Shown here piece after piece: positions 56,001 to 64,000 of a stretch of 64,000 nucleotides of DNA. Origin of the DNA: Drechmeria coniospora (taxonomy: Eukaryota; Ascomycota; Sordariomycetes; Hypocreales; Ophiocordycipitaceae); assembly GCF_001625195.1 (NCBI RefSeq), contig NC_054389.1, forward strand, positions 9,916,520-9,980,519, in the 5' to 3' direction. Both the position numbers and the translations under genes were made by a program. Below the pieces are notes generated by a model. That model was not told the DNA's origin. It worked only from the letters and a program-made list of their open reading frames with translations, and made no database searches. The first letter of the stretch is position 1; each line of letters starts with the position of its first letter.

Positions 56001-58789
56001 TGTAAGGATGGGGCTTGAGGTGATTGAAAAGGGCCGTCATGAGCTCATCAATCACTGGGGCCATGATGGGATCAAGATAATCCGCCGTGAGGTTATCAAC
56101 GCAGAGCTCCAGGGTCCGCAGGCCCTGGCCGACGAGCTCGGTCCCCGCCCGCAGGGCAACGACCAGGGGGCGCATGAGAAAGCTCAGGTGCGGCAGCAGG
56201 TGGCTGAGCCGTGCGGGAACCGTGAGGCAGAGTTCCACGTAGAGGTCCCGCTCCGAGGGTTTTCGCGCCGCCATGAGCAGGCTGTTGAGGACATCCAGCA
56301 GCATCTCCAGCAGAGGAAGGATCTGCTTGTAGAGCTGCTCAAACTTGCCACCACCGATGCTGCGAAACAAGGACCGCAGAAGCAGAAAGTAGTTGATCGG
56401 CTCCTCCGCCTTTGTCGACAGCTCAATGGACTTGGTGACGATGCTGACGACGTGCGGCAGAAGAACGGCCTCGTTCTGGCCGGCGAAAAGGGTGACGGCC
56501 ATGAAGGCAAGCTTGAAGAGTCGGAGCAAGATGGAGGACTTTTTGACATCGGCCGATCCGACCTGATCGATGCGCTCCATGAGAAACTGAAGAAGCATGC
56601 CGCAGAAGCTGGGTGAGGTGGCCTCGCTGGCGAGGAAAAACTGGGGTATATGTAACAAGGCAGTGTGCTCAAAGGTCATGTCGTAAAGTCGTGGAATCTC
56701 TTGTTGGAAGACTTCGTGGAAGGTCGCAGGATCGATGCAATGGAAGACGGTGGCAAAAGTCTCCAGAAGGTCCTTTTCTTCCTTGCTGCTCGAAACCATG
56801 TAAAAGTTTGCCATGTACTCGACGGGGGACATGTACTGGGATTCGGTCGCAGGCTTTTCAATTTCGTAATATCGAAAGACGTAGGCGCCCTCGCGGAACA
56901 ACTTGATGACGACGTTGACCTCCTCGGCAGTGAAGCCGTAGGAAACATCCTGCCAATGCGGTGGCGCGTTCTGGGGGTCGATCGGGGTGCCGACGTTGCA
57001 GGTTCGTAGCTGGTAGAAGGTATTCTTGAGACCATTCATCAAGTTCCGGAACAGGAATTTGTTGTCCACCACCGGATCGGCGCCTCTGTCGCGAGGATTC
57101 GATATCTTGATAGGAACGGCGGAAAATATGTCGGTTTCATCCCAATCAGGGCAGTTCTCCCGGTCGGCAAGGTACGTTTCCGGGGTGCCAGCGTCGGCTT
57201 GCTGACGGTACTGCTTCGAGAGCTTGACGGCGTTTGGATACTGGCGGTTCATGGCAGCAAACTTGTCGCCGATTGCGTTCAAGATCATAATAAGGTAATG
57301 TCTCGCATCTACCTTATTGGGAAGCTTGGCGATGCATTCGGCCATGTTGAGGAGCAACTTTGCGCTCATGGTCTGGAAACTGGTGCCAGGGAAGTTGTCT
57401 TGGAGATTCCTCGTGTAGACCTCGACAGTCTTGCGAATCTGTTCCGGGCTGAGCGAGTCTCGGACGTGGTGGATGAGGTCGGCCAGCATGCTGTACGCCA
57501 AGGGCCTCATGGTCTCGTAGACCGTGAGTCCATCGCCCGTGAGGGTTCGTTCATCTAAAAGCTCGTCAATCTTGGGCAGGAAGATCTTCCGGAAATTATA
57601 ATTAATAATATGCCGGATAGCGATGAGCAGCTCCTTCCTCGTCCCCGACTTCTCCCGCGGGCAGTCTTTAAGCAATCTGACGACAACGTCCGGCAGTGTC
57701 GGCAGGAAGTCGTTAAGCTGCTGCGAGTACTGACGAAGCAGGTAGGCCAGAAAACTCATCGTCTTGACCTGGGCCGTGATGAAATCGCCAAAGGCCGCTC
57801 GATTCTTGACGGCGGGGCTCACGCCGGTGTGTATCTTGCCCTTGGCCGCCGCTTCGGCGTGGGCCTGCTTCTGGGCGCTTGCCTGGAGCAACAGGACATT
57901 TTTGATGAGGGGAACGAACGCCTTGACGTTTTGCGTCACCGTGGCACGGTAGATCTGGAATATAGACACGACGATGATGGGGCACTCGGAGAGAACCTTG
58001 AAGGACTGCATGCCCTTCAGGAGCGGCCGGTTCTGCTGCTGAGGGTCAACTCCGAGATCCGAGACGGAGGCGACGGGCGATGCGGCACGGGGAGACTGAA
58101 AATTAGTCTGAGAGCTCCCTGGCGTCGAGGGCGCGCCAGCCTGCGAAGATACAGCGGGCGTTGCATTATCCAGCTGCTCCCTCACGACCTGATCCATCTG
58201 CTCGAAGAGTTCCTGGATGAGGGTGAGGAACTGCTGAACCTTTCCCTGCAGAACCTTATGCTGATGGCGCATAATGTCCGATGTGACCTTGACGCATAGT
58301 GTCGCATTTTCCTCATTGTCGGTTCGGACGAGTTGCATGAGCAGCTCGCAGATCTCCTCGGCGTAGGGCTCAAAGGGTTCAGCAGGAGCTGGCGCGGTTG
58401 GTAGACGATGAAGGACTTCGAGGATGCAATGACGGAGTTTCTAGTCCTTGTCAGCTTTCCGAGATCTCATTCCAGACGTCCGCATGGCGCAGGTCGCAGC
58501 GTACCTGCTCGGTAGAGTTGCTTTGAAAGACGCATGGTCCGCGTAGGATATTGATGAAGATGGGCATCAACCGTTTCAGGAATGGAGTATAGATGGGACC
58601 GCTCGTGTAGTGATCCAAGCTGTCGCGAAGGGTCGTCGCAGCTTCCAGCTTCAGTCTTGGTTCTGTTTTCCAATTATTGTCAGCCTCGGCCACCCCAGAG
58701 GGGGAATGCGTGTTCGTTGCAGGCGAGAACGTACCGATGTCCGTGGTACTGAGCCGTCTTACGACGTCGTCAATAGTGGTCCCCGACAT
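47044..58789 (-). CDS. TRA1: TRA1/TRRAP, PIKK-family scaffold of SAGA and NuA4
   Basis: Three exons, 58789-58735, 58662-58505 and one giant exon 58440-47044, give 3869 residues; yeast Tra1 has about 3744. The start [18 protein letters not shown] splices into [16 protein letters not shown] and then [14 protein letters not shown]. Most of the chain is HEAT/TPR repeats, followed by a FAT domain at roughly 2600-3200. A Ser/Ala/Gln/Pro-rich linker precedes the PI3K-like domain (~3450-3830). The catalytic loop is MHNRYPSK and the metal motif is replaced by RGSGNIWG, so, as in all Tra1/TRRAP proteins, it is a pseudokinase. It recruits the acetyltransferase complexes to activators. With HAT2, it is one of two chromatin-acetylation genes in the window. 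Confidence 0.97.
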
Positions 58790-59645
58790 GGCTGCATCAT
58801 CGGCGTCTACGAGACGCGAGCACTCCTTCCATCCGGGAGAGGGCGGTGGATGCTGGGCCTTGGCTTGGCGACCGGCGCAGACGTCAATGTTCTGGCTAGT
58901 CGAGGTGCTGGGTGGTCGAGACGCTCCCTGATCGAGAGTGTGGCTGTTGACAAGCTGTCGCGAAACAATTGACTCGAGAGTCGAATGGAAACCAATGACG
59001 GCCAAAACTCAAGGCCAAGGAGTGTCTAGGCAAAGGGCAGGCCCTTCTGGAAACGAGAGGTGAAGGGCTCAGGATCTGGCTTGGGTATAATCAAGGAACG
59101 ACTCACGAGGACGACATGAGATATGCAAGCAAGTCACGACGTAGACAGACAACCGCGTAGAAAATTACAACCAAGCGTCGAAGCTGGGGGCGTCGGTCGC
59201 CAAAACCAATGGCGCTAGGAAGAGCAATAACGAAATTCCGGCACCAATGGCTTGTCGAACGCAAGGCACAAGAGCGCCCTTGTAACCGAAAGAGGAATAG
59301 TAACTTCGATTGACAAGCAAAGTACTCCGTACTCCGTACTGTAAGTACAAGTACTTACTTACTTGCACTTGCGAAGTGCAAAGTAAAAATAATAGACGTA
59401 CTGACTAAAGCGCGGAGTACCGAACTTACTGTAATTATTATTAGTTGCACGCCTAGTCGAGTAATACTTATTACTTGTAAATTTCAAGGTACGGAGTAAT
59501 GCGGTGCCGGCTATTATTACATACTAGGAACGGAGTAAGTATTTTACTTAGTTACGAAAGTAAACGCCTCGCCTTCTCTCGCTTCCACTGGCACACCCAC
59601 AACCGACTCGGAGAGTGACCAAAGGCAGCAACCTCGGGCGCCGTG
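58790..59645. other. Divergent promoter region TRA1-ArgJ
   Basis: About 860 bp between two genes transcribed away from each other. It contains a GTAC-rich repeat block at 59,318-59,540, nearer to ArgJ. The rest is plain. Open frames of the TRA1 leader (to 59,005) are not conserved-looking. Confidence 0.5.
59318..59540. repeat. GTAC / TACTCCG repeat island upstream of ArgJ
   Basis: It begins with tandem TACTCCG heptamers at about 59,323-59,339, then TAAGTACAAGTACTTACTTACTTGCAC, a patch of TATTATTAG/TAATACTTATTAC, and single CGGAGTA words at about 59,414 and 59,494. It ends about 105 bp before the ArgJ start codon and so must overlap its promoter. Confidence 0.75.
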
Positions 59646-61121
59646 ATGAAGTTCACGCGCGCCTACTCTTCCAGCCTCAACGGCGCCATCCCGGCGGCCA
59701 AGGCCAAGTACGTGCCGGTGTCAGGCACGTATCCGATAGGATTTACCGCCTCGGGCATCTTGGTGGGCGTCAAGGCCGGCAACACGACCAAGCCGGACCT
59801 CGCCCTCGTCACCTCGGATCGTCCCTGCTCGGCCGCTGCCGTCTTCACCAAGAACAAGTTCCAGGCGGCTCCTGTCACCTTCAGCCGAAAGGTGCTCGAG
59901 AGCAGGGCCAACGCGGGCCTGCGGAGCGTCATCGTCAACTCGGGCTGCGCCAACGCCGTCACGGGCATCGGCGGCCTCGAGGATGCGTCCGAGATGGCGC
60001 GGACGACGGATCAGAGGGTCGGCGTGCCCGACTCGACCATTGTCATGAGCACCGGCGTCATCGGACAGAGGTGAGAGGCGAGACCCCGAGAGTGGACCTG
60101 GCCGCCGTCCTCCCGGCTGCCTGGCCTCCTGCCTCGACGCCAATCTTGCCCGGCTGCAGGCCTCCCGCCTCACCGGCCACGCGCTGACGCACCGATGGAT
60201 AGGCTGCCGATCCGCAAGATCATCGACCACATCCCCGTTGCCTACCACAAGGCGGGCGGCTCGCACAGGCACTGGCTCGACTGCGCGAGGGCCATCTGCA
60301 CGACCGACACCTTCCCCAAGCTCATGTCCCGCTCCTTTGCCCTGCCGTCGTCGCCCGGCATCGAGTACCGCATCGCCGGCATGACCAAGGGGGCGGGCAT
60401 GCTGGCTCCCAACATGGCGACCCTGCTGACCATCCTCGCCACCGACGCGCCCATCGCGCCCGCCATCATGACGCCGCTGCTCAAGCACGCCGTCGACCGG
60501 TCCTTCAACTCCATCACCGTCGACGGCGACACGTCGACCAACGACACCGTGGCCCTCCTGGCCAACGGCGCCGCCGGCGGCCGGGAGCTGTCGTCGCCGG
60601 ACCAGTCGGCCGACTACGAAGCCTTCCAGGATACCCTGACGTCCTTTGCCACCGACCTCGCCAAGTACATTGTCCGGGACGGCGAGGGCGCCACCAAGTT
60701 CGTCACCATCCGCGTCGTCGACGCCGCCTCGGAGCTCTCGGCCCGCGCCATCGCCCGCGCCATCGCCCTCTCGCCCCTCGTCAAGACGGCCCTATACGGC
60801 AAGGACGCCAACTGGGGCCGCATCCTCTGCGCCGCCGGCTACTCGCTCATCTCGCCGCCGGGACAGCCGGTCAACGACGTGCCCGAGATCGTGCCGGAGC
60901 GGACCAACGTCTCCTTTGTCCCGACCGACGGCTCCCAGGAGCTCAAGCTGCTCGTTGACGGCGAGCCCGAGGAGGTCGACGAGGAGCGTGCCAGCGAGAT
61001 CCTCGAGGCCGAAGACCTCGAGATCCTCGTCAAGCTCGGCACGGGTGACAAGAGCACCGTGCACTACACCTGCGACTTCAGCCACGACTACGTCACCATC
61101 AACGGCGACTATCGCACTTGA
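59646..61121 (+). CDS. ARG7: Bifunctional ornithine acetyltransferase / N-acetylglutamate synthase (ArgJ)
   Basis: Two exons, 59646-60070 and 60203-61121, joined by a 132-bp GT-AG intron, give 447 residues, near the yeast Arg7/Ecm42 length. The N-terminus [15 protein letters not shown] is basic and Ser/Ala-rich, fitting a mitochondrial presequence, where this enzyme works. The alpha chain carries [12 protein letters not shown] and [11 protein letters not shown]. The self-cleavage site is in [15 protein letters not shown]: chains split before Thr215, which becomes the nucleophile. The beta chain has [16 protein letters not shown] and [16 protein letters not shown]. It transfers acetyl from N-acetylornithine to glutamate, regenerating acetylglutamate in arginine synthesis. 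HIS3 lies tail to tail 355 bp downstream. Symbol follows the yeast name. Confidence 0.96.
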
Positions 61122-61476
61122 GCGGCCGTCCATACCGCCGGCCTTGTCGGGTGTTGTCGACATTCCCCATGCCATCCGCATGGTCTAGATCTTGTTCGTG
61201 GTCCATCTCTTGCGTCTCCGGGGAACGCTGGCGTTCAGAAATGCAAGATGCAGCGGCGTGCCGTGTGAACCCTCACCCCGCTCCGCTTCTCCGTCCACCG
61301 ACCGTTGTGCAATGATGTCTCTCGATATATGTACCTACTTGCAGAACCATCATCGATGCCCATATGTAACCTTGCCACCGTCTCCACACTAGAACAAGAT
61401 GCATTCCTTCCTGCCCCGTCCCCCGTCGTTTCGGCACTTGATTCGACCCTCGGCTCGCCGTGCACGCCCCGTCCAC
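61122..61476. other. Convergent intergenic region ArgJ-HIS3
   Basis: This 355-bp spacer holds the 3' UTRs of two amino-acid biosynthesis genes. No repeat or RNA gene was seen. Confidence 0.55.
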
Positions 61477-62214
61477 CTAGGCACTCAGCGTCCCCTTGGT
61501 GCTCGGCACCTCGCCCTCCTTACCCTCAACCCTCGCCGCGGCGGTGCGGAGGGCGATGGCGAGAGCTTTGAAGGCACTCTCGGCCCGGTGATGGTCGTTG
61601 TCGCCGCGGAGGCAGTCGACGTGGACCGTGAGGCGCGCCGCCTGGGCGAAGCTCTGCAGGCAGTGCGGCACCATCTCGCAGCTCAGCTTGCCGAGCCACT
61701 CGCGCTTCAGGCCGAGCTCGACGACGCTGTAGGGACGGTTGGAGAGGTCGACTACGGCGCGGGACAGGGCCTCATCGAGCGGCGCGTAGGCGTAGCCGAA
61801 GCGGGCCACGCCGGCGAGGGTGCCGAGCGCCTTGTTGAAAGCGTAGCCGAGGGCGATGCAGCAGTCCTCGGCGGTGTGGTGGTCGTCGACTGCCACGAGG
61901 TCAGCGGACGGGGCGGACGCACGTCAGCCGGCTGGGGTCAGACTGTGCAGGTCGCCCTTGCATCGAAGGGCTAGGCTCCAGCCAGCGTGCTTGGCCAGCG
62001 CGTGGAGCATGTGGTCGAGGAAACCGATGCCGGTGTCGACCGAGATGGTCTGCGAACCGGTCGACTGCGAGGCGTGCGCCATCGAGCCTTGGAGCAGCTC
62101 GCGGTCCGTGTCGGCCGGAAAGGCACCGCCGTCGAGGTTGATGGCCAGCTGGATCTTGGTCTCGTTGGTGTCGCGGGCGAGGGCCGCCGATCGTACCTTG
62201 ACGTTGGAGCCCAT
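61477..62214 (-). CDS. HIS3: Imidazoleglycerol-phosphate dehydratase
   Basis: Two exons, 62214-61944 and 61889-61477, give 227 residues (yeast 220). The splice (GTCTGA donor) restores [15 protein letters not shown], the first metal-binding motif. Others are [31 protein letters not shown] and, for the second metal site, [12 protein letters not shown] preceded by DNDHHRAE. The enzyme dehydrates imidazole glycerol phosphate to imidazole acetol phosphate, step six or seven of histidine synthesis. I start it at ATG 62214 ([20 protein letters not shown]), which has A at -3 and G at +4 and matches the length of relatives. The frame is open upstream for another ~85 codons to an ATG at 62469, but that sequence is not family-like. 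A TGACT palindrome lies 156-176 bp upstream of the start. Confidence 0.96.
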
Positions 62215-62369
62215 TTTGAGAATGTGTCCTTTTGCTGCTTGTAGACGCTCGGGCAATTTTGAAGCAGAAAAGGTCCAGCAGGTTGACGGACGGTAAGCGC
62301 TGACGACGGTACCGAGTAGCGCTGGGCAACTTTTTTGCCTTTTCTTCCATTGGACAATCGGCTGAACGT

Positions 62370-62390
62370 CACTGACTTGAGGAGTCAGTG
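62370..62390 (-). promoter_or_regulatory. Palindrome of TGACT half-sites, candidate Gcn4/CPC-1 element
   Basis: A perfect inverted repeat with 8-base arms and a 5-base spacer, CACTGACT-n5-AGTCAGTG. Each arm contains TGACT, the half-site bound by the bZIP activators Gcn4, CPC-1 and CpcA; one arm reads TGACTCC, one mismatch from TGACTCA. It lies about 156-176 bp upstream of the HIS3 start. HIS3 genes are classic targets of general amino-acid control. Function here is inference. Confidence 0.5.
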
Positions 62391-62455
62391 GTACGCTAAA
62401 GCCGGCCACCTTACTGGTGCTGCTCTGCTGGAGCGCCCCGCTTTTCGCTGACGAC

Positions 62456-62620
62456 ATACTGTACTGCACCTACAGTACAAGTACAGTACGGAGTCCGGAG
62501 TACATGCTGTCATTCATGTATGGAGTATTTACTTTAATACTGTGCTGCAGGTGCTTATAAGAACTTGCATTGCACTCCGTCCTGTATTACTGTACTTAAA
62601 TGATACTAATATCGACATGA
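62456..62620. repeat. GTAC / CGGAGTAC-rich repeat block
   Basis: About 165 bp with ACAGTACAAGTACAGTACGGAGT, CGGAGTACATG, ACTCCGTCC and TGTACTTAAATG words, the same set as the other islands. It sits between the divergently transcribed HIS3 and AIG2-like genes. Confidence 0.65.
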
Positions 62621-63198
62621 CAGGTACTAGCCCCAACCAGACGTAAGCAATCGATAAGATCTTGGACCGATCTCCTTCCGCCCGCTGTGGACCTTTCCTT
62701 CTTGCATTCACTTGGTCTGCCTGACGCATGCCTCAAGCACCACCCACTGAGAGTCGACTTTGGACCTGCTCCCCTTCCCCTTCACTTTTCCTGCCTTTCA
62801 AAGGTTGTGCATGGTATCACACCTTGCTTTTGGCAGCGAATTTTTGTTGTACGCTTGCTCGCATATCAGATTGCTTCCGAACGACACGATATCAGGGCCT
62901 GCCTCCGCTCAACTGCACTGTCTGCCAGATTGGGCTCCCCGCCTGGTGCCATTGATTTCGATACCCGTTTCATACCACCACTCCGGGCAGTGCGCAGGAA
63001 ACAGGCCCATTGACAACTGCCGTTATTGTCGACTACGACGCTGTATCCGGACGCTACATTTCCTGGCCCTTGTGCCTTCTGGGGAGATTTGCCCTAGATC
63101 TAACCAGGATTCCCATCGTCGGCCGACATCTCGGCGACGGTTCCGCATCCCGTCAACGCCTTGCAGCCTGTTCCATCCGCCTCGACAAAGTTGGCAAA
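62621..63198. other. Promoter/leader region of the AIG2-like gene
   Basis: About 580 bp, pyrimidine-rich over much of its length. No convincing frame or repeat; open frames across 62,687-63,013 are low-confidence and not protein-like. It should hold the promoter and 5' UTR. Confidence 0.45.
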
Positions 63199-63872
63199 AT
63201 GAGCGGCGAGTTTACGGCGTTCTTTTATGGTATGTACCCTGAGCTCGCAGCTTGCATGGAGTCAACGGCTAATGGCTCACGCAGGGACTCTGGTACCTAC
63301 CCCTTGGGCCTCTGTTCTCCCCGACGATGTACTAACGGCAGTAGATGGCCCCTGAGGTCTTTTTCAGCGTCTGCTACGGCACCACTAACCCCCCAAAGGC
63401 ATTCCGCAGCCTTCACACATTCATTCCCGCCATCCTCAAGGACCATAGCCGTCACCGAGTGCAGTATGCCGACTACCCAGCTGTAATCGCGGAGAAGGGA
63501 CACAGCGTGCGAGGCATTCTCGCAACTGGCCTGACCTCTGCCAACCTTCACAAGCTGGATGAATTTGAGGGGTCAGAATACGAGCGTGTGAAGGTCAAGG
63601 TAGAGGTGCTGGACCAGCAAGGAGGCAAGGAGGTTGTTACAGACGTGAAGGAGACGTCGGTTTATATTTTTCTTGTCCCGCAAGACCTAGAGAAGCGCGA
63701 GTGGGACTTTGAAGAATTCCGCCGAGAGAAAATGGGCATGTGGACTCGAGGCGACTGGGCGTACAGTGATGGTAAGTACTCCGTCACCACCAGGTGCCAT
63801 TCGAGTTTAATGTTCCGACTGACTCCGTCTCTCGCAGGCCCCGACGAGGCGGCTTTGAAAAGCGCTGCTTGA
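63199..63872 (+). CDS. AIG2-like gamma-glutamylcyclotransferase-family protein
   Basis: Four exons, 63199-63229, 63285-63292, 63345-63771 and 63838-63872, give 166 residues. Exon 2 is only 8 nt (GGACTCTG); with it the start reads MSGEFTAFFYGTLMAPEVFF, which contains the family signature YGTLM. Without it the motif and frame are lost. Later family-like blocks are YPAVIAEKGHSVRGILATGL and LHKLDEFEGSEYERVKV, which includes the conserved LDxFEGxEYxR element. Members of this fold (GGCT/AIG2/butirosin BtrG-type) act on gamma-glutamyl amines or peptides, or are of unknown activity; the exact substrate is not deducible. The C-terminal exon encodes GPDEAALKSAA. An alternative start at the ATG of exon 3 (63345) would lose the motif. 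Confidence 0.88.
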
Positions 63873-64000
63873 TAATTTACATTTGTCAGAAGCCTGAAAA
63901 AGGCTGGCAGCGAGTGCCATCGCCATGACGAAGCCGGTGCGCCGATTCTTCCGCCTCGCCGACTGGTTTTGCCTAGAATATCAGTTACGGGCACATTATT
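63873..64000. other. Right edge, no gene seen
   Basis: The last 128 bases lie downstream of the AIG2-like gene. They probably contain its 3' UTR. No start of another gene is visible. Confidence 0.5.

Overview
The window looks like nuclear chromosomal DNA of a filamentous ascomycete, most probably a sordariomycete of the order Hypocreales. The reasons are short spliceosomal introns of about 50-130 nt, intron-broken single-copy housekeeping genes, GC-rich third positions that leave long meaningless antisense frames, and protein sequences of a clearly fungal type (HAT2, LOC1, TRA1, bifunctional ArgJ, fungal-only DUF proteins). No rRNA, tRNA, CRISPR array, transposase or reverse transcriptase was seen. 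Gene models were built by joining exons by hand. Every spliced CDS given here has a length divisible by three and joins at conserved motifs.

Layout. 0-10.6 kb: a CAG/CAA repeat at the left edge, signal peptidase subunit SPC3 (+), the 5'-3' exoribonuclease XRN1 (-), and a seven-exon gene for a predicted secreted, probably GPI-anchored, cysteine- and serine-rich protein (-). 10.6-19.3 kb: a gene-poor stretch with GTAC-rich repeats, then the WD40 histone chaperone HAT2 (+) and a 738-residue unknown protein (+). 19.3-27.4 kb: an RNA-binding protein with an exonuclease-like domain, an RRM and two RanBP2 zinc fingers (-), about 4.7 kb without recognisable genes but dense in TACTCCG/CGGAGTA repeats, then the PMP3-type proteolipid (+). 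29-35.6 kb: an unknown Ser/Arg-rich protein (+), a DUF7704-type membrane protein (+), and the CTD kinase CTK1 with a very long RS-like N-terminus (-). 38.8-43.5 kb: an EEB1/EHT1-type alpha/beta hydrolase (+), the ribosome-assembly factor LOC1 (-) and a DUF1757-type small membrane protein (+). 43.7-58.8 kb: acetoacetyl-CoA synthetase (-) and the giant SAGA/NuA4 subunit TRA1 (-). 59.6-64 kb: ArgJ (+) and HIS3 (-) tail to tail, then an AIG2-type gamma-glutamylcyclotransferase-like gene (+).

Functionally this is ordinary core-genome content: secretion, RNA decay, chromatin acetylation (HAT2, TRA1), transcription elongation (CTK1), ribosome export (LOC1), arginine and histidine synthesis, and lipid/acyl metabolism. 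I found no convincing undescribed multi-gene system. The points most worth a second look are two GC-AG introns (one after only 5 coding bases of XRN1), an 8-nt microexon, the apparent loss of catalytic residues in the exonuclease-like domain at 21.5 kb, the repeat islands that occupy promoters and gene-poor gaps, an inverted repeat of TGACT half-sites upstream of HIS3, and the secreted repeat protein.
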